The position numbers were made by a program, and so were the translations under genes. From Melioribacter roseus (GTDB taxonomy: Bacteria; Bacteroidota; Ignavibacteria; Ignavibacteriales; Melioribacteraceae), in contig DYLK01000018.1 of assembly GCA_020722065.1 (NCBI GenBank), forward strand, positions 1 to 55,805: a stretch of 55,805 nucleotides of DNA, given 5' to 3'. Below are positions 18,380-26,550 of the stretch, one piece after another. Each line of letters opens with the position of its first letter. Within the stretch, counting starts at the first letter, position 1. The notes beneath the pieces are model-generated. The model had not been told where the DNA came from. It was given only the letters and a program-made list of their open reading frames with translations, and searched no databases.

Positions 18380-19366
18380 TTAATTAATTAAGGTGAAATT
18401 TTTTCGTAAAAGATAAATAAAAATTGGAGCTCCGATCATTGCAGTTATTGCTCCAACTGGTAATTCCGAAGGCAAAATAATGGTACGAGCAAATGAATCT
18501 GCAATAAGTAGAAGAATTCCACCCCAAATGAAGGACATTGGAATTACATACCGATTATCATAGCCGACAAAAATTCTAACAATGTGTGGAATTATCATTC
18601 CGACAAAACCGATTACACCTGAAACTGAAACTAAAACACCGACTAATACTGTTGCTAAAAATATAAAAGTATTTTCTAAACGATTTTTATTAATTCCAAG
18701 TGTACGAATGTGTTCATCATTTGAAGCAAGTAAGTTCAATCTGAAACTTCCTAAAAAAATAATTGCTGAAAGTAATAATGAGAAAATCATTACTAAATAT
18801 GCTTTTTCTGAATTGATAAAAGATAAAGTTCCAACAAGCCAAAAAATTGCAGTTTGCAAGTTCTCTTTCATCAAAAGAAGGATTATTAAAATGCTTGAAC
18901 CGAAAAATGCACCAATCATAACTCCAAAAAGAAGAAAATTTGTTGGCGTACGTAAATGATTTTGCGAAGAAATAAGTAGTAAAAGTAAAATAATTATTAT
19001 CGCGCCGAGGAAAGAAAAGAATTGTGTGAACGCAAATGAAAGTCCGAGCCAAAATGAAATTAATGCTCCCAAAGTTCCGCCGCTCGAAATTCCCAAAATA
19101 TAAGGTTCTGCAAGTGGATTTTTAAGAATTACTTGCAAAACAGCTCCAGCAACGGCAAGTCCACCTCCAACACCGATTGCAGATATAATTCTTGGAAATC
19201 GCAAAAAAAGTACAATTTGAGCATTTTTTGTCGGATTTTGACTGAAAATGGAAAGGAAATCAGAATATGAAAAATCTACAGAACCAAAAAACAAAGATGA
19301 AAATGCAACCAAAAAAAGTAAACCGAGAGAAAGAAAGAGAAAAATCATAAACTTTCTAAAATTCAT
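18380..19366 (-). CDS. FecCD-family ABC transporter permease (iron-chelate/cobalamin)
   Basis: A 328-residue integral membrane protein with about nine or ten hydrophobic segments and the family motifs. These include FLRFPRIISAIGVGGGLAVAG followed by LKNPLAEPYILGISSGG near residues 50-100, and near the C-terminus SGVIGFVGMIIPHIVRIFVG and LPVGAITAMIGAPIFIYLL. These are hallmarks of BtuC/FhuB/FecCD permeases that import iron chelates, heme or vitamin B12. It starts 2 nt after the obg stop codon and is therefore co-transcribed with obg. The matching ATPase is probably the one at 16711-17481. Confidence 0.92.
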   Translation of the reverse strand: MNFRKFMIFLFLSLGLLFLVAFSSLFFGSVDFSYSDFLSIFSQNPTKNAQIVLFLRFPRIISAIGVGGGLAVAGAVLQVILKNPLAEPYILGISSGGTLGALISFWLGLSFAFTQFFSFLGAIIIILLLLLISSQNHLRTPTNFLLFGVMIGAFFGSSILIILLLMKENLQTAIFWLVGTLSFINSEKAYLVMIFSLLLSAIIFLGSFRLNLLASNDEHIRTLGINKNRLENTFIFLATVLVGVLVSVSGVIGFVGMIIPHIVRIFVGYDNRYVIPMSFIWGGILLLIADSFARTIILPSELPVGAITAMIGAPIFIYLLRKNFTLIN

Positions 19367-19368
19367 AG

Positions 19369-20355
19369 TTAATTCTCAATTTCTTTCCAAAATCGTTCGA
19401 TTAGTTCGTCGAGGTTAATTCTTGCTACAGAAGAAATGCAGTAAATTTGGTCGGAATAATTTCTGATTTTTCTTTTTTTTACTTTTTTAATTTCTTCTTC
19501 AGATAAAATATCCAATTTTGTAAAAGCAACAATTTTTTTCTTTTGAGCAAGCAAATCGCTGAATTTTTCCAATTCCTTTATCAAAGTTCGGAAAGATTTT
19601 TGATAATTTTCGTCAGTAGCGTCAATCATTATCAAAAGAATTTTTGTCCTTTCAATATGCTTTAAGAATTTATGTCCCAAGCCTTTTCCTTCGGAAGCTC
19701 CTTCGATTATCCCAGGAATATCGGCAATAGTAAAAGTTTTATAATCGCGATATTTTACAATTCCTAAATTTGGTTGAAGAGTTGTAAAAGGATAATCGGC
19801 AATTTTAGGACGAGCAGCAGAAATAGAAGAAATGAATGTTGATTTTCCAGCATTTGGAAAGCCAACTAAACCAACATCCGCTAGTAATTTTAGTTCAAGT
19901 TTCACATATTTTTCAACGCCAATTTTTCCTTCTTCTGCGAATCTTGGTGCTTGGTTTGTAGCTGTTGCAAAATTTGAATTCCCTTTTCCGCCTCTTCCGC
20001 CTTTTGCAACAACAAACTGCATAAAATCTGAACTTAAATCAACAATTTCTGTGTCTGTTTCGAAATCCTTTATTATTGTTCCAACTGGAACTTTTATAAT
20101 AATATCATTTCCACTTTTTCCGTCTTTGAGAGATTTTCCGCCGTTTTCGCCATCTTCGGCAGCATACTTTTTTTTGTAATTAAAATCTAAAAGTGTGTGC
20201 AAATTTGGATCAGCTAAAAATATTACATCGCCACCTTTTCCACCATTTCCGCCATCGGGACCGCCTTTGGGAACAAATTTTTCTTTTCGGAAAGATGAAT
20301 GACCATCGCCACCTTTTCCAGATCGTATGAATATTCTTGCTTCATCTATAAACAT
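19369..20355 (-). CDS. obg: Obg/CgtA GTPase
   Basis: Essential ribosome-assembly and stress GTPase. The N-terminal Obg fold (1-160) is glycine-rich (KGGPDGGNGGKGGDV). The GTPase domain has G1 GFPNAGKS (165-172), an effector segment DYPFTTL, G3 DIPG (212-215), G4 TKLD (279-282) and G5 around SSV (308-310). At 328 residues it lacks the variable C-terminal OCT domain, as in many Gram-negative orthologs. It sits 31 nt after an unrecognised gene and 2 nt before a FecCD permease gene, an unusual operon partner. Confidence 0.96.
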   Translation of the reverse strand: MFIDEARIFIRSGKGGDGHSSFRKEKFVPKGGPDGGNGGKGGDVIFLADPNLHTLLDFNYKKKYAAEDGENGGKSLKDGKSGNDIIIKVPVGTIIKDFETDTEIVDLSSDFMQFVVAKGGRGGKGNSNFATATNQAPRFAEEGKIGVEKYVKLELKLLADVGLVGFPNAGKSTFISSISAARPKIADYPFTTLQPNLGIVKYRDYKTFTIADIPGIIEGASEGKGLGHKFLKHIERTKILLIMIDATDENYQKSFRTLIKELEKFSDLLAQKKKIVAFTKLDILSEEEIKKVKKRKIRNYSDQIYCISSVARINLDELIERFWKEIEN

Positions 20356-20386
20356 CGTATCTCTATATTATTTTTTATTTGTAGAA

Positions 20387-21001
20387 TTAGTTAACCCAAC
20401 TTATGGTTTTATCTCGCAGTGAGCGATTTAACAAATCAGCATGTTCCAAAGTTAGAGCGACTTCTAAAATTGGTTCTAATTTTATTTTTTGTGATGTTGG
20501 AATGAAGACTTCGTTGTAAACCAATTTTCCCTTTTCTAAATCGATTGTATAGACAAAAACTTCGTTGTTTTGCAAAAAAGATAGAATTGATTTATCCTTT
20601 ACAGCCTCGTGTAAACCTTGAGCAGCAAAAATACGAACGTGAACAATAATTGCCATTTCTTGATTTGATTTTGCTAATTCTTGCAATGTTTGATTGAAAA
20701 GTAACATTGTTTGCTCAATTGGTGTCTCGCCGCCGAACATTAGCAAAACTGCGTCTGGGTTAAATTCAATAACAGATTTAATTGTTGATTCAATCTGATT
20801 TTCTTCCACGATAAAGTGTGAAATTGTTCCATTTGTGTTATTTGAAAAAACGGCTTCTGCAGCGGCACTTAAAGCGGAACAAATAATATTTTTGGTTGAA
20901 ATTACGGCGACTTTGCTATATTCAGTTAAAATTGCTTCGCCTACAACTTTTCCTGTCAATGCACGCAAGTAAATTTCTTCAGAAAATGTGTTTTTGGGCA
21001 T
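20387..21001 (-). CDS. Conserved-looking protein of unknown function upstream of obg
   Basis: A 204-residue soluble protein that I do not recognise. Predicted alternating strands and helices (VAVISTK, AVLLMFGGETP, MAIIVHVRIF, VFVYTIDLEKGKLVYNEVF) suggest an alpha/beta fold with a C-terminal beta hairpin. FGGETPIEQTM looks like a possible ligand loop. There is no signal peptide or membrane segment. The ATG is preceded by AAAAGGAG, so it is clearly translated. It lies 31 nt upstream of obg on the same strand and is probably the first gene of the obg-permease operon. Confidence 0.7.
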   Translation of the reverse strand: MPKNTFSEEIYLRALTGKVVGEAILTEYSKVAVISTKNIICSALSAAAEAVFSNNTNGTISHFIVEENQIESTIKSVIEFNPDAVLLMFGGETPIEQTMLLFNQTLQELAKSNQEMAIIVHVRIFAAQGLHEAVKDKSILSFLQNNEVFVYTIDLEKGKLVYNEVFIPTSQKIKLEPILEVALTLEHADLLNRSLRDKTISWVN

Positions 21002-21104
21002 TTTTTTCTCCTTTTATTATTATTCAAAATTTACCAATAATTTTGGCATTTTACTAATTAACTATAAAATGAAATTTCTATTAATTCCCAATAGAAATTT
21101 TTCA

Positions 21105-21112
21105 TATTTTTG
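21105..21112 (+). promoter_or_regulatory. Putative promoter -7 element for the DUF1648 gene
   Basis: TATTTTTG fits the Bacteroidota TAnnTTTG element and lies 24 nt before the ATG at 21137, which gives a short leader. No -33 TTG was seen at the expected distance. Confidence 0.35.
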
Positions 21113-21136
21113 CTTTCGATTAATTAATGTAAATTT

Positions 21137-21646
21137 ATGAAAAATAGAATTAAATTTTTTCTAACAATCCCTTTCTTATTGTTTATTGTTCAATATTATT
21201 CTTTCTATCATTTGCTTCCGCAAGAAATTGCCGTTCATTTTAATATTTCAGGAAATCCAGATAGATGGTCAGATAAATCAACTGCTTTCATCACTCATTT
21301 TGTGATTTTATCTGCAATGACTTTCTTGTTTTTGGGAATTTCCTATTTAATTGGGAAAATGTCGGATTCATTAATAAATTTACCAAACAAACACTATTGG
21401 TTGAATTCAGAAAATCGAGAAAAATCTATAAATTATTTAAAGAACACGATTGCAACAATGGGAATTTTAACAAATCTATTCATTGTTTATTTTAATCAAT
21501 TAAGTATAAAAGCAAATTTGGATCAGACAGCAATTCCGATATTTCATTCACTTGCTGGAATGATTGGACTTTTCCTTTTTTTGGGAATTTTAATTTTTAG
21601 ATTATATAGTAAATTTAACAATATTCCAGAAAGTGAGAATCGTTAG
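21137..21646 (+). CDS. DUF1648 membrane protein
   Basis: A 169-residue membrane protein with about four hydrophobic segments (about 8-27, 52-72, 98-118, 130-155). After the first comes HFNISGNPDRWSDKSTAF, the hallmark of DUF1648 (usual form HFxxxGxPDRWxSK). Related proteins include the SdpI immunity protein of Bacillus, but this one has only the DUF1648 part. Its role is unknown. Transcribed alone, divergent from the obg operon. Confidence 0.8.
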   Translation: MKNRIKFFLTIPFLLFIVQYYSFYHLLPQEIAVHFNISGNPDRWSDKSTAFITHFVILSAMTFLFLGISYLIGKMSDSLINLPNKHYWLNSENREKSINYLKNTIATMGILTNLFIVYFNQLSIKANLDQTAIPIFHSLAGMIGLFLFLGILIFRLYSKFNNIPESENR

Positions 21647-21724
21647 TAAAATCTTTCAAAATTTTGGTATTAATTATTTTTATAAATACAAAACTAATTG
21701 TCGGATTATGAATTGAAAGATAAA

Positions 21725-22837
21725 TTAATTTTTAAATAAATTTTTAAGAAGAATTTCAACGGCTTCAATAGGAAGAATTTCATCGTTTTCAATCTGTTTT
21801 CTGATTTTAGAAATTAGAATCTTCACTTCTGGATTGTTGTAAAAGCGACGTTTTAGCTCGTTTTCTGTAGTTGAAAACACCCAATTGAGAGATTGTTGTT
21901 TTCTTTTTGAATAAAATTCATTGTTTCGCTTTTTAATATCAACAAATTCCGAAATCATCTCCCAAATTTCTTGAATTCCAATATGGTTTAAAGCTGAAGC
22001 GATTAATACTTTTGGTTGCCAAATTCTTGAATTATCCTGAATTATCTTGATTGAGTTTTCGAGTGATTTTGCAGCTAATTCAGAAGCAAGTTTGTTTTCA
22101 CCATCAGCTTTGTTTAAAATAAATCCATCAGAAACTTCAATAATTCCTCGTTTTATTCCCTGAAGTTCATCACCAGTTCCAGCAACAGTTACTAATAAGA
22201 AAAAATCAATCATAGACGAAACCGAAATTTCACTTTGTCCAACTCCAACGGTTTCAACTAAAATTACATCGTAACCAGCTGCTTCACAAAGAAGTATTGT
22301 TTCATAACTTTTTTTTGTAACTCCACCCAAATTTCCGCCAGAAGGAGAAGGACGAATAAAACAATTAACTTCGCGGGAAAGTTTCTCCATTCTAGTTTTA
22401 TCACCCAAAATGCTTCCTTTTGTTACTGAACTTGATGGATCAACGGTTAAGACTGCAACTTTATGTCCGATACTAATTAAATACAAACCAAGTGCTTCGA
22501 TAAGAGTACTTTTCCCAGCGCCAGGAATTCCACTAATTCCAACTCGAATAGAATTTCCCGTTTTTGGTAAAATTGATTTTAGAATTTCTTTCGCTTTTTT
22601 TGCGTGGTTTTCTGAATTGCTTTCAACTAACGTAATTGCTTTTGCGAGAGCTACTCTATCGTTAAGTAATATTTTTTTTACAAATTCATCTATCAAAATC
22701 TCATTATTAGTTTGATTATCAACTATTGTAGATTCCATTTTGATTGGCGAAGCCGTTACAATTTTGGTCGCAAATTTTGAATTGTCTTCATTTTTGTGCC
22801 ATTCTGGTAAATTTTCTGGATTTTTAATTTTAGTCAT
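21725..22837 (-). CDS. meaB: MeaB/ArgK-type G3E GTPase (methylmalonyl-CoA mutase chaperone)
   Basis: A 370-residue P-loop GTPase. Walker A is GIPGAGKS (103-110), followed by VDPSSSVTKGSILGDKTRM and FIRPSPSGGNLGGV, and then VETVGVGQSE with NKADGEN as the base-specificity motif. These are diagnostic of MeaB, which loads and protects the B12 cofactor of methylmalonyl-CoA mutase. The first 45 or so residues are an extension relative to many orthologs. An internal Met34 is a possible later start. No mutase subunit gene is in the window, so it is separated from its client here. A promoter-like TAATTTTG lies 17 nt before the ATG. Confidence 0.92.
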   Translation of the reverse strand: MTKIKNPENLPEWHKNEDNSKFATKIVTASPIKMESTIVDNQTNNEILIDEFVKKILLNDRVALAKAITLVESNSENHAKKAKEILKSILPKTGNSIRVGISGIPGAGKSTLIEALGLYLISIGHKVAVLTVDPSSSVTKGSILGDKTRMEKLSREVNCFIRPSPSGGNLGGVTKKSYETILLCEAAGYDVILVETVGVGQSEISVSSMIDFFLLVTVAGTGDELQGIKRGIIEVSDGFILNKADGENKLASELAAKSLENSIKIIQDNSRIWQPKVLIASALNHIGIQEIWEMISEFVDIKKRNNEFYSKRKQQSLNWVFSTTENELKRRFYNNPEVKILISKIRKQIENDEILPIEAVEILLKNLFKN

Positions 22838-22854
22838 ATTTATATCAGTAAAAA

Positions 22855-22862
22855 CAAAATTA
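22855..22862 (-). promoter_or_regulatory. Putative promoter -7 element for meaB
   Basis: Read on the minus strand this is TAATTTTG, an exact TAnnTTTG match ending 17 nt before the meaB ATG at 22837, so transcription would start close to the gene. It lies in the 119-nt divergent region shared with the gene at 22957. Confidence 0.4.
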
Positions 22863-22956
22863 TGTTTAATAAATTATTATTATTTTCGAATATATTTTCG
22901 TAAATCTAAAGGAAAATCCTTTTATTTAATAATTTTATAACAAAAAAAATGAATTT

Positions 22957-23856
22957 ATGACAAATCCTGAAAGATTGACAATTGCAGTTAATGGCGAAAA
23001 CCCAAAAGAGGTTAAAAGAAAACTTGTTGGACTTTTGCGCGATTTATCAATAGATAGCCACAAATACAGAATTTATGTTGACGAGGGTTCTAAAACAATA
23101 ATAAAGCTGATAATTGACGAACTTTATGTAGAACAATTTATTTACGAAGGACTGAACAACCAAATTCAATTTATTGGGACAAGTGAAAAAGTGCGAAGAA
23201 TACTGAATTTACTTTCTTTAGATTATGAAGACTTGGATGATTCACGCGAATTTAAAAAATCGGAAAACGAAACAGTAAATAAAGTACAAGAAGAAATAAT
23301 TTCGTTTGTTAATCTTGACCCAGCAACAATAAAAATGAGCAAAATTTTAGATTCTACAAATCTAACAGATATAATTGAAGATAGTTCTCAAATGATTGTG
23401 CAAGGTGAAGATGTTATAAAAAGAGCAAAAGAAGTTATCGTAAATAGAACAGAAAAAGAAATTGCTGATGCAATACGAGGTTCGAATGATAATCCAAGAA
23501 ATGCAAAAAAGTCAATTAAAATTCTAAAAAAAATTCTATTTGAATCATTTTTGCAAAGCAATAACTTTTTGGACCTTTCTGAAAAAGCAGGTATGAACAT
23601 ACTTGAACTTTGCAAAAAAAATGTAATTTTAAATGAAGAATTAATTGAAATTATACAAAATCGAAACGTAAATGGGTTTATTAGAATAAAAGCTGCAGCA
23701 GTTTATGTTGACAATCTATATAAAAGATCAAAAATGACAGATGGACATCTAAAAGGGATTGATTTTTTAGACCTAAAACTATTTTATCAACAAAACCAAA
23801 ATACTTTCGATAATTTTGAAATAAAAAATCTTTTGTATGTTTTTAATAGAATTTGA
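22957..23856 (+). CDS. Unknown protein A of a tandem paralog pair
   Basis: A 299-residue soluble protein that I do not recognise. Residues about 1-90 look like a small alpha/beta domain (LTIAVNG, YRIYVDEG, IIKLIIDE, IQFIGTSEKV). Residues about 100-299 look almost entirely helical, with repeat-like helices and the segment EKAGMNILELCKK (209-221) followed by FIRIKAAAVYVDNLY. The next gene product, 9 nt downstream, has the same layout and the matching segment KKAGIAAIEVAKK, so the two are diverged tandem duplicates. There is no signal peptide or membrane segment. The gene heads a run of five same-strand genes ending at 26550. The helical part may be a HEAT-like scaffold; this is inference. Confidence 0.7.
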   Translation: MTNPERLTIAVNGENPKEVKRKLVGLLRDLSIDSHKYRIYVDEGSKTIIKLIIDELYVEQFIYEGLNNQIQFIGTSEKVRRILNLLSLDYEDLDDSREFKKSENETVNKVQEEIISFVNLDPATIKMSKILDSTNLTDIIEDSSQMIVQGEDVIKRAKEVIVNRTEKEIADAIRGSNDNPRNAKKSIKILKKILFESFLQSNNFLDLSEKAGMNILELCKKNVILNEELIEIIQNRNVNGFIRIKAAAVYVDNLYKRSKMTDGHLKGIDFLDLKLFYQQNQNTFDNFEIKNLLYVFNRI

Positions 23857-23865
23857 AGGGGAAAT

Positions 23866-24774
23866 ATGAATTCTGAAACAATTTCAATTGTATTGAACGA
23901 AAAAGAGCAAATAGAAGATGTACGAAAAGCTCTTGCAGAATTTAAAATTAATTATCCAGAAGCAAAAATAGCTAAACCAAAATTTGGTGAGTTAAGCAGA
24001 AAAATTTTAATTACATTTAAAGTTGACAAGGACTATACGGCAAAGCTTATAACTACTTTTACAAGATACTACATTAAAATACTTGCGACAACTAATGTTA
24101 TTAAAGACAAAGTAAACGAGGCTACAAGCCAATATGTTGAAGTATTAGCTAGGCAAGATAAAGGTTGGGACGAACTAAAAATTGAACAACCAAAGATGAG
24201 TATTTCTGAACTTGAAGCTTGGGCTGAAGAAGGAGAATACAGCGAAATTCTAAAAGTTGCGAATAATTTAATTCAATATGGTGAAGAACTTAGCGAAAAA
24301 GCTAAAGGAGTTTTACAAAGAAGTTTGTTAAAAGCAATAGAAAATGCTATAGCACTTGCAGAAGAAGATGAAAAAAATGCAAGTCGTTCCATTAGCGATT
24401 TAATACATATTGCAACCGATCCAAAACTAAAAGTATTACAAAAAGTTGATATTATGAAAAAAGCGGGAATTGCTGCGATTGAAGTTGCTAAAAAATATGA
24501 AAAACATATATACGATTTAGTTAGAATTGCCAACAATACAGATTTACACAACATGATAAACGTTGTAGCCGCTGTGGAATTTGCAAAAATTGTAATGCAA
24601 AACAAAGAGAAATACGAAAAAGATATTACAACTGCCGCTCGTGTGATGAATATTCGTTGGCTCGGAATTGCTTATGATGTTGCCAAAGATTTAATTTCAA
24701 AAGAAGATCAAAAAATATTCTTTGAAGTAATCGATTTCCTTAAAGCCGAAAGAAGTAAAATTGATTCCGATTAA
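23866..24774 (+). CDS. Unknown protein B of a tandem paralog pair
   Basis: A 302-residue soluble protein without a family that I recognise. It copies the layout of protein A: an N-terminal alpha/beta part (ISIVLNEKE, KILITFKVDKDY, IKILATTNVI; residues 1-85) and an all-helical part. Matching segments are KKAGIAAIEVAKK (198-210) and VVAAVEFAKIVM (233-244). It carries a longer C-terminal helical end than A (NIRWLGIAYDVAKDL). The start is supported by AAGGGG 5 nt before the ATG. The next gene begins inside or just after its stop, so coupling is likely. The acidic, repeat-like helices suggest protein binding rather than catalysis. Confidence 0.7.
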   Translation: MNSETISIVLNEKEQIEDVRKALAEFKINYPEAKIAKPKFGELSRKILITFKVDKDYTAKLITTFTRYYIKILATTNVIKDKVNEATSQYVEVLARQDKGWDELKIEQPKMSISELEAWAEEGEYSEILKVANNLIQYGEELSEKAKGVLQRSLLKAIENAIALAEEDEKNASRSISDLIHIATDPKLKVLQKVDIMKKAGIAAIEVAKKYEKHIYDLVRIANNTDLHNMINVVAAVEFAKIVMQNKEKYEKDITTAARVMNIRWLGIAYDVAKDLISKEDQKIFFEVIDFLKAERSKIDSD

Positions 24775-25609
24775 TAAACAAATGGTTTTTACCGCTCTCT
24801 TAATTCTTTTCTCATTTTCAATTCATCTATCTCAAAATTTGATAGAATCTAAAAAAATAGGTGAATTTCAAAAAGCAAGCAATTTAGTCTATTTATCTGA
24901 AGGATATTTTTTTATTTCAGATGAAAATGAAAATTCAATAATAAAAATTGATACTTTAGGAAACATACAAAAAGTAATTGGCGGTTTTGGTTGGGAAAAT
25001 TCGACCTTCGATTTCCCATCAGATTTGTTCTTTGCTTCTTTGAACTTGTTTGTGTGCGACAAAAACAACAACAGAATCCAAATTTTTGATAGATTTTTAA
25101 ATTTTCTTTATCAAATTAATTCCGATGAGTATTTAATTTATCCACAAAGTTGCGCCATTTCAGCTCAAGGAGATTTATTTGTTCTCGATTCAGATAACAA
25201 ACGCATTCTAAAATACGATATGTTCGGAAAATTAATTTCTGAAATTGGATATTTTACAAATGGTGAATTTTCGCTCGAAAATCCTTCAAAAATTGAGGTA
25301 AATGGTAATTCAGATTTATTTGTTCTGGAAGAAAATTCGCTATTGGTTTTTGATTTATTCGGCACTGGAAAAGCAAAAATTTCTCTAAAAGCAAACTTTA
25401 CTAATATAAATTCATTCGACAATATTTTAATTATATCAAACGAAAAAGAGGTAATTTTACTTGATATTTCTTCAAGAAAAATGCAAAGTCTCGAGTTTAC
25501 GGATTTAAATTCCACCATTACAGATGCAATTTTAATTGACAAAAATTTATGGGTTTTAACAGAAAATTCTCTTCATCAATTCAAAATATTTGAGAATGCT
25601 AAAGATTAA
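24761..25609 (+). CDS. Exported NHL-type beta-propeller protein
   Basis: A 282-residue protein with an N-terminal signal sequence and about five or six NHL/YVTN-like propeller blades. Typical blade segments are GYFFISDENENSIIKIDTLG, LFVCDKNNNRIQIFDRF and LFVLDSDNKRILKYDMFGK. Such propellers bind proteins or ligands in the periplasm or at the surface. The TTG at 24761 overlaps the upstream gene by 14 nt and supplies a Lys ahead of the hydrophobic core. The in-frame ATG at 24782 gives a signal peptide without a basic residue and is the alternative start. It is the third gene of the paralog-pair unit and overlaps the next gene. The partner is unknown. Confidence 0.78.
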   Translation: MIPINKQMVFTALLILFSFSIHLSQNLIESKKIGEFQKASNLVYLSEGYFFISDENENSIIKIDTLGNIQKVIGGFGWENSTFDFPSDLFFASLNLFVCDKNNNRIQIFDRFLNFLYQINSDEYLIYPQSCAISAQGDLFVLDSDNKRILKYDMFGKLISEIGYFTNGEFSLENPSKIEVNGNSDLFVLEENSLLVFDLFGTGKAKISLKANFTNINSFDNILIISNEKEVILLDISSRKMQSLEFTDLNSTITDAILIDKNLWVLTENSLHQFKIFENAKD

Positions 25610-26042
25610 ATTTGCAATTGTTCTGATACTTTTAATTTGGAATTTGGGCAACTTTATAGAATTCTATATTCACTTGGCAGATTTTTTGCTGTTCTTTCAT
25701 CTTTTTTTTAATCATTTATTCAGTTTTGTATGTCATCAAGATGCTGAAAAAGTAATTTCATTTTGGGGAAAATCGACTTTGCTTTGTAGCCGATGTTCTG
25801 GAATTTATTTTGGAGCATTTTTATTCTCGATAGTTAATATTTTCACCAAACAAGCAAAGTTGATAAAAACAAAGTATTTGTTCTTTGCTGCAATTCCCTT
25901 AATTTTTGATGTAACGTTCACTTCCTTTGGCATTTATAATTATTCAAAAATAATAGCATTTTCAACGGGAATTTTACTTGGTTTTGTCGGATTAGAATTT
26001 TTAATATCAACAATTTTCACATTTTCAGATAACGGAGAATAG
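25596..26042 (+). CDS. DUF2085 membrane protein
   Basis: A protein of about 148 residues with three or four membrane segments and the DUF2085 signature: FSFVCHQ, then LLCSRCSGIYFGAFLF. The Cys/His set CHQ...CSRC is conserved in the family, whose function is unknown. Metal or redox chemistry near the membrane is a guess based on those residues. The ATG at 25596 overlaps the propeller gene by 14 nt. A TTG two codons earlier is also possible. It is co-transcribed with the genes on both sides. Confidence 0.8.
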   Translation: MLKIKFAIVLILLIWNLGNFIEFYIHLADFLLFFHLFFNHLFSFVCHQDAEKVISFWGKSTLLCSRCSGIYFGAFLFSIVNIFTKQAKLIKTKYLFFAAIPLIFDVTFTSFGIYNYSKIIAFSTGILLGFVGLEFLISTIFTFSDNGE

Positions 26043-26043
26043 T

Positions 26044-26550
26044 TTGAAAAAATATTACCCAATTTTAATAGCAGGTTTTATCGGTGGAATTGCTTTCATA
26101 ATTCCAATTTTTAAGAGTTTATCTTGTTGTTTAGTTATTCCAATAATTTCAGTTTTAGCTTTATATTTTGAGATGAAAAGCACGGGGAGAATTGAGCCAT
26201 TTAAACTTAAGGAAGGAATTTCTATTGGGTTATTTACTGGAATTAGTTCCGCTTTTTTTGGATTATTTTTCGATGTTTTCATTACTTTGGTAACGCATTC
26301 CAACGAACTTGTGTTGAGTTATCCACAAATGAATGAAATGTTAAACACTTTTCCCGTTGATGAACCAACAAAGAAGCAAGCGTTAGAAATGATTAAAAAT
26401 GTTGTTCAGCAAATTCAGAATAATGGATTTTCATCAATATATGTTTTTGCTATGCTCATCAATGGATTAATATCAAATTCAATTTTTGGAATAATTGGTG
26501 GAATTGTTGGAGCTAGAATTTTGAACAATAAATTCTTTAAGGTTGAATAA
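26044..26550 (+). CDS. Small membrane protein of unknown family, TTG start
   Basis: A 168-residue membrane protein with about four hydrophobic segments: an N-terminal helix, one through SCCLVIPIISVLALYF, one through GLFTGISSAFFGLFF and a C-terminal NSIFGIIGGIVGARI. A soluble loop of about 45 residues sits before the last segment. The TTG start at 26044 is decided by GGAG 6 nt upstream, by its position 1 nt after the previous stop and by the lack of an ATG before codon 44. The layout resembles DUF4199-type proteins of Bacteroidota, but I cannot assign it firmly. Last gene of the five-gene unit; it is tail to tail with the next gene with no spacer. Confidence 0.7.
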   Translation: MKKYYPILIAGFIGGIAFIIPIFKSLSCCLVIPIISVLALYFEMKSTGRIEPFKLKEGISIGLFTGISSAFFGLFFDVFITLVTHSNELVLSYPQMNEMLNTFPVDEPTKKQALEMIKNVVQQIQNNGFSSIYVFAMLINGLISNSIFGIIGGIVGARILNNKFFKVE

